From: Nemophila menziesii | Lineage: Eukaryota > Streptophyta > Magnoliopsida > Boraginales > Hydrophyllaceae | Reading direction: 5' to 3' | Assembly (NCBI GenBank): GCA_029959085.1 | Contig: JARWIR010000022.1 | Location: forward strand, 1,488,001-1,552,000 | DNA: 64,000 nt | In this document: in pieces, positions 53,908 to 64,000 of the stretch | Numbering within the stretch: the first letter of the stretch is position 1 | How the letters are laid out: each line of letters starts with the position of its first letter | Made by a program: the position numbers and the translations under genes | The notes under the pieces: generated by a model | Seen by the model: only the letters and a program-made list of their open reading frames with translations | Told to the model about the DNA's origin: nothing | Databases searched by the model: none

Positions 53908-56900
53908 ATGGGTGGAGATGGCAGAGGAAATTCAGGTAATAATGGAAATAGTAATAGACCAGAGTGGCTTCAACAATATGATTTAATTGGCAAAATTGGT
54001 GAAGGAACATATGGGTTAGTGTTCTTAGCCAAGATCAAATCAAATCGAAGCAAATCAATCGCCATTAAAAAGTTCAAGCAATCCAAGGACGGCGATGGCG
54101 TTTCCCCTACCGCCATACGCGAAATCATGGTAAATTTTTAATTTTTAATTTTCTCAACAAAAGTACAGCTAAAGAAGCACACGCTACACTCTATTTTTCT
54201 TCTTTAATTGCCGTGACCATTTTTTCCCTGTTTGGGTTTAAATTAAGGTATACTTTGAGTTGCCCGATATCCTGTTTTGAATTATTTTTTTCGATTTTTG
54301 TTATTAATGCAAGATTTTGAAAATTAGTAAAGTGTAATAAGATTAAGAAGAATGAAACATTATCGTAGTTTTTTCCCATGATTAGGGCTAGAATAGGTGT
54401 TTCTTTGAATCGCCATAGATAACTGGCAAAAGTATTACCTTTTTTCATAGTTTGAAGATAGCAAAAAGGCATAGAATAAATAGATACTAACGATATGTTT
54501 GATTGTGCAGTTGCTTAGGGAATTAAATCATGACAATGTGGTGAAGCTTGTAAATGTGCATATCAATTCTGCAGATATGTCTCTTTACTTAGCTTTTGAC
54601 TATGCAGAGCATGATCTTTATGTGAGTACACTCTTTACTTTACTTTACTTAGTCCCTTAACATTGAGATATGTGATTATTTACCCCCCTTCTTTCTGTTA
54701 GGAACATGTAGTCCCTTTAATTCACTCAACTCCTATTTGTAGACTCTGTTAGTCCCTCCATTGAAATAGAGACATAAAATACATCCAAAAATACCTTTAA
54801 CTTTTCTTTATTTACACTCACATTTCAATGGCAGGATTAACAAAGTCCAGAAATTGAAAGTTGAGGTACTAAATGGTAAATCCTAAAATTAAAGGACTAT
54901 TCAAAGTAATTGCTTCAAAATTTATAACCTTATGCTCTTAAACTCAAGTTTAAAAGGAGAATAATTAGGCAAAAGTCGGAGTAATTACCACTTACTCATC
55001 AGACTATTCAATTAAATCTTGTATATTATTGGGAAAAAACACAATATGTTACATTGTTTATATGTAAATTTCAGGAAATAATCAGACATCATAGAGACAA
55101 AGTTAACCAACCAATGAATCAATACACTACCAAGACATTATTATGGCAGTTATTAAATGGTTTAAATTATCTCCACAGGTATTATTCTTATTTATCATTC
55201 TTAAAAATATCCACCATACTTTAATAATTTTGTTCAACTTTGATTCAGTAACTGGATTGTACATAGAGATCTTAAACCATCAAATATTTTGGTAAGGATC
55301 TCATATCTTCAATATTATATATTATACCCCTACATTTCAAGTCTAATTAATTCAAACTTACCGATTATTAGGTAATGGGTGATGGTGAAGAACAAGGGGT
55401 AATAAAAATTGCTGATTTTGGACTTGCCAGAATATACCAAGCTCCTTTAAAACCTTTATCAGAAAATGGGGTAAGATAAAGATACATGAATATATATGTA
55501 TTGACCTTTTTACCCCTAACTTAGTGTCTTAATATACTCTCAGGTTGTTGTAACTATTTGGTATCGTGCTCCTGAATTACTCCTAGGGGCAAAACACTAT
55601 ACAAGTGCCGTTGGTATGATCTTTGACTCATAGAGTATTAGAGTTGACTTTTTTGTGATTTTAAAATTTGTAAATGTTTTATTGCAAATTAGATATGTGG
55701 GCTGTTGGGTGTATTTTTGCTGAGCTTTTGACTCTTAAGCCACTTTTTCAAGGTCAAGAAGTTAAAGGCACTCCAAACCCATTTCAGGTACTAATTTATT
55801 TATAAATTTTTATCTTTTAATCATGAAAATTACTTAATTTTTTACTTAAATATGTGCACAGCTTGACCAACTTGACAAGATATTTAAAGTTCTTGGTAAG
55901 GGATTTTTTTTTTTTTTTAAAAAAAAAAAAAATAGGAGAAGCTAATTGTGATATTTATTAGGTCATCCAACGATTGACAAGTGGCCAAGTCTTAATGATT
56001 TACCTCATTGGCATTCTGATACACAACATATACAAGGCCATAAATAGTATTAATCGCTTCTTTTCTCTAAACAATTAATAATATTTTATTAATATTAAAT
56101 TTTGTTTTTTACAGTGAAAGTCCTGGACTCTCTAGTTTTGTTCATCTCTCTCCTAAAAATCCAGCATATGACCTTTTATTTAAAATGCTTGAGTATGAAC
56201 TTTCCCTTTCTTATTTATTCAAACTCCACATTTATTTTATGTTATTTCATTAATTTTCAGATATGATCCTCGTAAAAGAATTACAGCAGCACAAGCTCTT
56301 GAACATGAGTATGAAATCATTTTATTATTATTATTATTTTGTGTCTTAATAATTATTTAACATTTTTATATAGGTATTTCCGTATGGAACCTTTACCGGG
56401 ACGAAAGTAAGAAAACGATGTATACAATATTGTTTGTTTTAAGTTTATAATTTAATTAATAAATGTAATTGTGTTGTGGCAGTGCATTGGTACCGCCACC
56501 TGGAGAGAAAGTTGTGGGGTATCCGATACGACCAGTGGATACATCTACTGATTTTGAAGGAACAATTAGTCTTCAACCTCAACCAGTAAGTGTTTGTATT
56601 GAATTATATACCGTAAAACAATTATGAAATGAAATTTAAATTATAAATGTGGAAATATATGGAAAAGCCACCAAGTGGACATAATGTGATGGCGTCAAGA
56701 TCTGTTCCTCGACCTGTACCTATGGTAGGGATGCAGCAACGTATGCAATCACAAGGAATGGGTGGTGGTGGTGGTGGTGGTGGTGGTGGTGGTGGTGGTG
56801 GTGGTGGTTATAATATGTCTCAGGCGGGTATGGGTGGTGGAATGCATCATCCAGGTGGCATGCCTATGCAAAGAGGTGTTGCAACTCAGGCTCAACAACA

Positions 56901-56973
56901 GCAGTTGAGAAGGAAAGACCCTGGAATGGGGATGCCTGGTTACCCACCACAACAGAAGTCAAGGCGCTTTTGA
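53908..56973 (+). CDS. CDKE-1: Cyclin-dependent kinase E (CDK8-type Mediator kinase)
   Basis: Fourteen coding exons: 53908-54129, 54511-54621, 55075-55178, 55249-55291, 55372-55470, 55544-55613, 55693-55787, 55862-55895, 55962-56046, 56115-56192, 56261-56308, 56374-56406, 56483-56585, 56668-56973. They sum to 1431 bp, a 476-residue protein with no stop or frameshift, close to the usual plant length of about 470. Residues: glycine loop GEGTYG 31-36, Lys54, the CDKE-specific cyclin-binding helix SPTAIRE 66-72, HRDLKPSN 151-158, DFG 175-177 and APE 202-204. The C-terminal tail has 16 consecutive Gly (407-422) and the conserved end RRKDPGMGM...KSRRF. Known role of the family: partner of cyclin C in the Mediator kinase module in the nucleus, phosphorylating RNA polymerase II and transcription factors. 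All splice sites are GT-AG; the last acceptor (56667) is the least certain. Confidence 0.95.
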
Positions 56974-57054
56974 GTAAGTAAATTATTGTATTTTGACACA
57001 TGTAAAATACTTGCTCAATAGAATGAATGAATTTTTTATTTATTTTTTGTTTAG
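56974..57054 (+). other. Probable intron in the 3' UTR of the CDKE gene
   Basis: The stop codon TGA is followed directly by GTAAGT. The stretch ends in a T-rich run and TTTAG at 57054, 81 bp in all, the size of the gene's other introns. If it is spliced, the exon junction lies right at the stop codon, too close to trigger nonsense-mediated decay. Confidence 0.65.
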
Positions 57055-57275
57055 GAAAAATGGTTGTAATTTAACTATTTGCGTGCACTCTAAGTTGGGG
57101 AATATTTCTGTAGAACTTGAGAGAAGTGAGTGCCAAGACAGATTTTTGACAAGACTGTATAATTTAAGAGTGTTGACTTGTAACGTTATGTACATCTATG
57201 TTATGTAACTTGAGGAAAATGGTCTTTGTAACTATTAATTATATAGATCTGCAATTAATTGTTTGATTCTAACTA

Positions 57276-57531
57276 CTCCCTCCGTTTCAAAATGTTTGTC
57301 CACTTATTAAAATTGGTGTTTCAAAATGTTTGTCCACTTAGTATTTCAAGACACTTTTTCCCAATTTTTTCCATTACTACTCCTATTAAAAAATTAAAAT
57401 TTATATTTCCAATACGCATTTAAGATATCAAGACACTTTATGAAGGGTAATTTTGTAATAGGGATTGTAATCATTAATTTTCTTAATTCGTGTGAAAAAT
57501 AAAGTGGACAAACATTTTGAAACAGAGGGAG
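57276..57531. mobile_element. Stowaway-like (Tc1/mariner) MITE
   Basis: 256 bp with terminal inverted repeats CTCCCTCCGTTTCAAAATGT plus TTGTCCACTT at the left and the near-exact complement at the right. It is flanked by TA on both sides (57274-57275, 57532-57533). The inner part of the left repeat (GTTTCAAAATGTTTGTCCAC) is repeated once more at about 57319. Non-coding. It lies about 220 bp past the CDKE 3' UTR intron, near the likely polyadenylation region. Confidence 0.93.
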
Positions 57532-57692
57532 TATTAAACAATGCATCTGACGCGGAGGTCAAAACCGACAAGAGAAGACAAATAAGGTCCTTATATGTTG
57601 AGTGAATTGAGGTGTTTTTTATTTTGACGATTAAAACATAATTTAGATTAAAGAAAATTGTGACAATAAGTTACAATAAGTTCGGAATGTAT

Positions 57693-60600
57693 CTAGCCAA
57701 TACTAAGAGAAGTAAAGTCGCTAAAAAAAAGATTTACAAGTGAAATACGGGGTGAAGACACCCAATTGTGAGGAAGGTTGTTAGAGTTGGCGTCCTTCGC
57801 AATCCAGTCGGCGGCTTGGTTGAATTTCCGAGGAACAAAGAGGAAATCCAGGCTTAGGGTGCTAGTAACTCTTTGAATATCTTCATAAATATGGTGTAAA
57901 TGACGATTTTCAAATTGTTTACACTCCATAAGCGGCTTCATAAGAGATTGGCAGTTATTCTTTAGGACAAAATGTGTAGAAGGTTGTGAGGCTGCTTTAA
58001 TAATAGCTTCTCGTATACCAATAGCCTCAGCTTCCTTAGGAGATTTTGCAATGAAGTTCAAAGATTTTCCTTTCAAAAAGTGGCCCTGTGAATCACTAAA
58101 TAAGAAAGCAATAGCTGAGTTATTAGTATGTTTGTCATAAGATGCATCTACTGAAATGAAATTTATAGGTTTAGAGTTATTAACTTTCCTGTTATAATCT
58201 GTTATAGTGATTTTTAAGTGTTTCATTTGATTGTTTTTCTTGTTTTTCAAGTGGTATTGCCTCGGAATCTATTTTTTTCATTTATATTGAACTCATCACA
58301 GGCAAGACAAGATCTTTTTATAACAGATAAGGGGCAAAATTCTATATTCTCAAAGACTTTTTTATTTCGAGCTTTTCAAATGAACCATAGAGTATAGATT
58401 GCCATCTCAACTTGGGTTCTACCTCTATCATCTTTAGGACCTTTTCCATCAATTAGTTCTTGTATTCACTGGTCCATTCTAATGTTGTGATCATTAGAGG
58501 ATTTATAATCCCAAGGAGTTGCAAACCAAGTGGCTCTAGCTGAAGGACATAGAAAAAATAAGTGTTCAGTTGTTTCAGGCTGCTCACCACATACTTTGCA
58601 TAAGTTATTTAATGCGCATTTTCTAAGGAATTTATTTGTTTCTGTTGGAATAGCATTTGAAATAATTCTCCAAGTGAAATTTTTCAGTTTTGGTGGGATG
58701 TTTAGACCCCATATAATATACCAAAATCTTTTATGCATTTTAAAGGATACAGAAGGCTCTATATTTCTGGTATTTTCATGTTCTTCAATGAGATTTTTTG
58801 ATAAATGTGAGTAAACTCCTTTAGTTGTAAGTTTACCTTTACAGTTTGGTTTCCAAATAATTACATCATCAGCTCCAGTAGAGCTGATATTCATATTTTG
58901 TATAAGCCTTGAAGTATTTTGAGGGACTATATTATTTAAAACACCAGTGTTCCATTTTCCCTCATTTGTAATAAGTTCAGAAACTTTTGTAATATTACTA
59001 TTTGTGTGGTTTAAGATTTGGTCCAATTGGTGAATCCAATCATCCTCCCAAATCTTTATGTTGTTTCCATTACCCACAATTCACTTTGTATCTTTTAAGT
59101 GCCCGTTTGGGATTGCTTTTTAAAATAATCACTTAAAGTGATTTTAGATCCATAAAAGCACTTTAGAGTTTTAAAATCACTTTTAGGAAAAGCACTAGAT
59201 AGGTGATTAATAAAATAATCACTTAAAGTGATTTTAGATGTCTAGATATTTTTTAATATTTTTTACAAATAATTCAATTTTAATCGAAAAGCACTTTTAA
59301 CTTAAAAATAATCAATCCCAAACGGGCACTAAGTAGGTCTTTCTTCCTAGTAGGAGACTTTTCCACCATCATGAAGGGTTATAACCGAGTTTTGCTTCAT
59401 GAAAACTAGTGGAATGAGAGTAAATGCCTTTAATAATTTTATAAGTGAAAGTATTTCTATTTAAATTAAACTTCCAAGCAGATGAAGTTAAGAGAGAAAT
59501 ATTCATTTTTGAGAAATTTTTGAAACTCATACCTCCAACTGTTTTTGGTAATTCCATGTGTTTCCAAGACTTTAAATGAATTCTATCTTTTCCTTTATTG
59601 CCCCACCAAAAGAAGACAATTAAGGAAGAAATTTTACTACAAATATATCCTGGAATATGGAAAATAGTCATAAGATATACAGGTATGGCTTGAATGATAG
59701 CCTTAGTTAATGTTTCTTTTCCTGTCTCAGATAAGAATTTGATATTCCAATTATCTAACTTTTTAATAACTCTTTCAATTAACCATTCAAGTGCTTTTGT
59801 TTTTTATCTTCCCCAGTCAGAGGGAAGTCCAAGATAGGTTCCAAGGTTACTCAAATGATTAATGTTAAGAATTTTAGTAAGATCAAAAGCAATATTTGGT
59901 TGTGTGTTTTTACTATAGACAACACCACTTTTATCTAGGTTTATTGATTGACCTGAGGCATAACAGTACTTATTTAAGATTATCTTCAAATTGTTCAAAT
60001 TCCTCTACTTCACCTTTCAAGAAAAAGAGACTATCATCGGCAAAGAGAATGTGTGGTATTCTTGGGCAATTTCTGCTTAATTTTATACCTTTAAGGAGCT
60101 TTTCATCTACTTTATTATTTAAGATAGCTGTTAAGGCCTGTGTTACAATGCAAAATAGTAAAGGGGATAATGGATCCCCTTGCCTTAGGCCTTTAGTAGG
60201 ATTTAAAATGTTATGGGGCTTTCCATTAATAAGAATTGCGTATGAGACTATGATAACACATTGTTTAATCCAACTAATCTATAAGTCAGAGAAACCTAGC
60301 GCTTTCATCACATCAAAGAGAAAGTCCCATTCTATATTTTCGAATGCTTTTGACATGTCAGCTTTAATAGCTGATGCATAAGTGTTTGAATTTCTTTTAT
60401 TTTTTAGGAAGTGTACAACTTCATGCGCTATTAATAAGTTATCAGAGAAATTTCTATTAATAATAAAAGCAGGCTGCTCATATGAAATAATAGTGTCCAT
60501 GTGAGGCTTTAGTCTTTTAACTAGGATGGCAGCAATTATTTTATAGATGAAGTTAGGACAGCTAATTGGTCTATAATGACCAATAATAGCTGGTGACATA

Positions 60601-60980
60601 TTTTTTGGTATAAGAGTTATGTATGTTTTGTTAATAGAGGCTAAATTCTCTTTGTTCCAAAGAAAATTCGAAATACTTCTCATGAGATTATATTTAATAA
60701 GGTTCCAGTGTTTTTTGTAGAAACTATCTGTAAAGCCGTCTGTGCCTGGTGATTTGTTGGCACCAAGAGTCCAGACTGCTTCCTTAACTTCTTTAAGAGA
60801 AAAAGGCATTTCAAGACAGTTATTTATTGCAGAAGTAACAGTAGGCTTTATGTTTTTTATAATATTTTCATAATCTCTTGGGCCATTGGTAGTGTATTGT
60901 TTAGCATAGTGTTCAATAATATTGCTTTCAATGGTAGCTTGGTCTTCAATCCAAGTACCATCATTATTTCATAAGTCTCA
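57693..60980 (-). mobile_element. L1-like LINE ORF2 remnant, RT to RNase H
   Basis: Minus-strand order from high to low coordinate: RT fingers (ANKSPGTDGFTDSFYKKHWN near 60740; NKTYITLIPKN near 60620), palm (IKADMSKAFENIEWDFL near 60360; LRQGDPLSPLLF near 60185; FADD near 60045), thumb (59998-59369), RT zinc-binding domain (CKVCGEQPETTEHLFFLC near 58600) and a plant-type RNase H (ISVDASYD near 58150; EAEAIGIREAI near 58040; DWIAKDAN near 57800). Stops and at least one frameshift (near 59990) are present. The 5' end is cut at 61018 by the LTR of element H; the rest should lie beyond 64000. Confidence 0.92.
59099..59329. mobile_element. Tourist-like (PIF/Harbinger) MITE inside the LINE
   Basis: 231 bp bounded by GTGCCCGTTTGGGATTG and its complement and flanked by TAA (59096-59098 and 59330-59332). 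The word AATCACTTAAAGTGATTTTA occurs twice inside (about 59127 and 59217). Removing the MITE and one TAA restores the LINE reading frame, which confirms the borders. Confidence 0.93.
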
Positions 60981-61017
60981 AAATTTCGTTGTTTTTTCTT
61001 CTTTGTTTAGTGGTGTT

Positions 61018-64000
61018 TGGTGGTCCTTTGTGTGTTCTAAAAATAATGCAATAAGTAAGTGAACCACAACCGCAAGTGTACGGTTGTTTCAAGTAATAAT
61101 AGTGATAAACAGGATCGTTCGCAGGGACGGTATGGTTAACTACAATGCTTATCAGTTAATGAATGGTTGCACTTATGAAAATAGTAAATGATTTGAATAT
61201 TGATTGGTTGGTTTTGTATTAATCCTAAGTATGAAAGACTAAAGTGAAAATGCAAATAAATGACAAGACGCAAATAATAAATAGCTAGACGCAAGAAATG
61301 GAAGGTAGTACTTGAGAGACGCAAGGGATCCTCCTAACTCTATTTCATATCATATGTTGATTAAGGGTCAAATTGGTCAATTAACATTGGTCAGGATTCA
61401 AGAGTTTTTGTACCCCCGTCAGGGTGGACTACAAAGCTATTCTAGAGTGTCACTAGTCCCGTCAGGGTAAATATGATCCACTTTCGAATGATTAAGCTAA
61501 TTTACCTCATTAGCCCTAAGATTAATTATGTTCGTCAGAATCAAATAATTTATATCTTATATTGAGTAATTAATTCTGTGCCTAAGCCCCTCGTCAAGAT
61601 GATCGACACGCCACATATGTGGAATAGCTTAGATACTAACACCTGTTCTAGTTAGCTACTCCAAAAACTAGTAAATAATCACCAATTACAGAATAATGTA
61701 AAAGACCCAATTCGATTTAATTAATTAAAACCCAAATTCAAGCATATGAATTTCGATAGTTTTAGGATTCACCCATTAAGCATTCTCAAGTACTAAGAAG
61801 AAATTAGCTCATGCTAATGGAAATTAAAACTAATAAAACACATATTGTTTACAGAAAGAAAATACAGAGAAACCTAATTTCGGAATTGGTTTGGCTGCGA
61901 ACTGGAGATATAGACAGTCTCCAGCTCTTAGCTTCTTCTCTTCCTTGCTCTAGCTTCTTCTCTGGACACTCTCTTCAAAGGATGAATTAAATGAGAGAAG
62001 ATAAATAATGAGGTCTAAAGGCCTATTTATACTAGTAAAATCGGACTAGGGCTTTATTTTAAATAAAAAGCCATTTTAGACAAGCCCAAGTCCATAATTG
62101 AGCCCAAAATCCCGTAACTGCTGCACCACCTCCACTAAAACAACTCTAGCCGATTCGTTATAACTCTGATTGACCTCAAATCACTTGCTAAATTTCCGTA
62201 ACTCGATAAGGAACATAATCTCTTATAAGGTCAGCGGCTAGATCAACTCGTAAGTGCCTCTAAATCAGAAATATTTGGCATGTTTTCCAGATTTGCAGCT
62301 TCAAAATATAATTCTTCGGGATTTATCTTCAAGCTTTGACTCCATATCACGATCTTTGACTTTATTCTCGTGATCTCTCCTAGCTAATATTCAAAACCTA
62401 CAAACTTTTCACTAAAATACACAAGATTACGCGTAAAAGTTTAATAAATCAAAAATACTAGAAATAAAAAAGGAAGTTTGGATTATTGCATTTTTAGCCC
62501 AAAAGTCTATCAAAATAATCAAATAAACACCAAAAATGATGTCTCCCAAGGGTATAGAATAAGAACAATTAGGAAGACATCAAGACCCCCAACTCAAACC
62601 TTTGTCGTCCCGATAAAGTAAAATTAAAAACAAAGGGGTAGAAGCAAACGCAAGAAAGTAGAAGCTAGCCTAAAGCAATTCTTAAGATAAATCTCATATA
62701 GCAAACTTTAGAAACTAATATACACATACATCTATAATGTAAAATCAAACACAAATAATCTCAATCATAAAATTAAAGTAGCAATGCTTGAAGGTTACAC
62801 TTGTACTCATCTCTGTATGATGGCTATAGGGTGTTCCTCATTCCTAAATCGCTTTGAACGCTCCACTTAGTATACTCCTTATCAACAGAATTACAAATTC
62901 ATTATGCATTTAGGAATCACGAAGACTTTATGGTTTTAATATAGGCTTAAGGACGGTGTGGATGTATATTTGGTAAATTTGAAGTGAGCTTTTGGCTCTC
63001 TCCTCACTTACCATCAACAACTCGAGCTTGAGATTACGCTAAAAAAAGTTCTCACTCACCCATTTACGCACTAATTTAGCTTCCCATGTCAACCCATTAC
63101 AAATAAGATGATTTTTCAGAAAATTCCACTTTGCCGGATGTTTATTCTTTCAATTTTTTTTGTACAGTTGTAAACCGGGTTCCCGGTTTTTGTGGACGGT
63201 TCCCGGTCCCTACTGTAATGACATTTTTTTATTTTTTTCACTTTTTTTTCTCAATCCCGGCAAAGGGTTACAAGTATATATCATCTGCAATTGCGCTACA
63301 ATACAAACACATACATCCCTACCCAATAAATTCCCCATAAGTGGACCCACCACCCCAAACTCAAGCTCGAGACATGTCCAAGTGCGGGTCATATGGTCAT
63401 GCCTAATAATCTAAGGGATAATAGGCTTATATCGTGGCTACAAAAGAAAAGGCTAAAGGCTCAAAATGGGCTAAGACGGATAATATTAAATATAAGGGAT
63501 AGAAGGCTAATAAGGTCACAAATGGCTAACAAAGAACTGCCCCTATCATTTTCCTAAGTACATAACTCGTCTTTAGTTCATATCTAAGTGGGTTCTCTAC
63601 TAATTAGGATTTCACGTTCTACACACCAAACATATTCCTTAAGTACAAGCTTGCTTCATTTGCATTGTTCATTAATTTTTCCTATCAATTACCTATGTTT
63701 GCATGCAATTCTAAATGCGTTTTATATCATTCCCTAAAGTCCACTATTTACTATCATACATTTATCAAAAGTATGCTTAAAGGGACATTTAAAATCTTCT
63801 ACAGCCAAACGCAACTCCAAAATTATTTTATTGAAAGCAAATAAAAACAAATAGCACATAAAAACTGGGACCCCACCCCAAACTCAAAAATGAGTCGTTT
63901 CCCCACGACTCGAAAAGACTCAAAGCAATAAAATAATTTACACTAATGAGAAAAGGATAGAAAACGTATCTCAAACAGCGCGTGGCAGGTTACCGTGTTG
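61018..64000 (-). mobile_element. Element H: family-1 (subtype b) retrotransposon, 3' part
   Basis: Complete 3' LTR at 61018-62582 (1565 bp), then PPT and 3' noncoding region. The window edge is reached at what should be the last codons of the env-position ORF (about 63964-64000, with a one-base deletion relative to B). It is inserted in the LINE; the left half of the target duplication should be GTGTT (61013-61017) and the right half lies outside. The LTR is about 80-85% like those of B. Confidence 0.92.
62583..63963 (-). other. Element H 3' noncoding region
   Basis: No gene. The PPT region AGACCCCCAACTC lies at 62583-62595. A hairpin with one mismatch, CTTTGTCG/TCC/CGATAAAG, is at 62600-62618. 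The CTTTGCCGG/CCGGCAAAG pair near 63128 and 63257 encloses CCGGGTTCCCGG palindromes. A G-rich tract CCACCACCCCAAACTC is near 63347-63362. The hairpin at about 63892-63911 (GAGTCGTT/TCCC/CACGACTC, one wobble) is next to CCCCACCCCAAACTC. Confidence 0.8.

Noticed and set aside
53908..54141. Reading exon 1 alone as a short truncated kinase
   Set aside because: A consensus donor follows REIM, and thirteen further in-frame exons complete the kinase.
56647..56667. A separate ORF start (ATG at 56647) for the last CDKE exon
   Set aside because: The frame matches, but these codons are best read as intron. The AG at 56666-56667 keeps phase 0 with the previous exon, and the product would lack a promoter.

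Overview
This is plant nuclear DNA, most likely from a dicot. It has a spliced GT-AG gene with short AT-rich introns, Athila-type LTR retrotransposons primed by tRNA-Asp, Stowaway and Tourist MITEs, and L1-type LINEs. The species cannot be named from the sequence. About 90% of the window is transposon sequence, and the only clearly functional host gene is a cyclin-dependent kinase of the CDKE/CDK8 class at 53908-56973 (+).

Layout. 1-7248 (+): the 3' half of an Athila-like element (A, family 1) with integrase, palindrome-rich spacer, env-position ORF and 3' LTR. 7249-14893: old debris, namely a relict LTR end, a third Athila family (F), a captured integrase scrap, a Copia fragment, gag and protease scraps and three minisatellites. 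14899-45415: a nested stack. An L1-like LINE (-) is split by element C (family 2, -, TSD GGATT). The env-position ORF of C is split by element B (family 1, -, 18238-31067, TSD ATACC) and by element D (family 2, +, 31323-39058, TSD GTCAC). All three target-site duplications can be read directly. 45416-53735: more debris, including a solo LTR (TSD TGGGT) inside a Copia gag, LTR/PBS fragments in both orientations, a LINE and Copia pieces. 53908-57260: the CDKE gene. 57276-57531: a Stowaway-like MITE. 57693-60980: a LINE (-) carrying a Tourist-like MITE (TSD TAA). 61018-64000: the 3' LTR and 3' region of another family-1 element (H, -) that runs off the window.

How the elements work. Element B keeps one continuous gag-pol frame (gag, protease, RT, RNase H, integrase), then a ~1.1 kb spacer, then an env-position ORF of unknown function. 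It carries several premature stops. Family-2 elements are structurally non-autonomous: C fuses gag-protease directly to an integrase-tail remnant with no RT, RNase H or integrase core, and D keeps little more than gag. They presumably borrowed enzymes from relatives, possibly family 1, which shares the PBS and much 3' architecture.

Most unusual signal. The elements share an RNA-structure-like architecture that outlasts sequence divergence. (i) A ~100-125 bp tandem array of GC-rich inverted repeats lies just after pol in three families, each with an unrelated palindrome. (ii) Short hairpins with a GGA or GGGA loop sit immediately upstream of G-rich tracts, including the polypurine tract, with compensatory changes between families. 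(iii) An inverted repeat caps the U3 end of each LTR. (iv) A CTTTGCCGG/CCGGCAAAG pair brackets an A-rich stretch.
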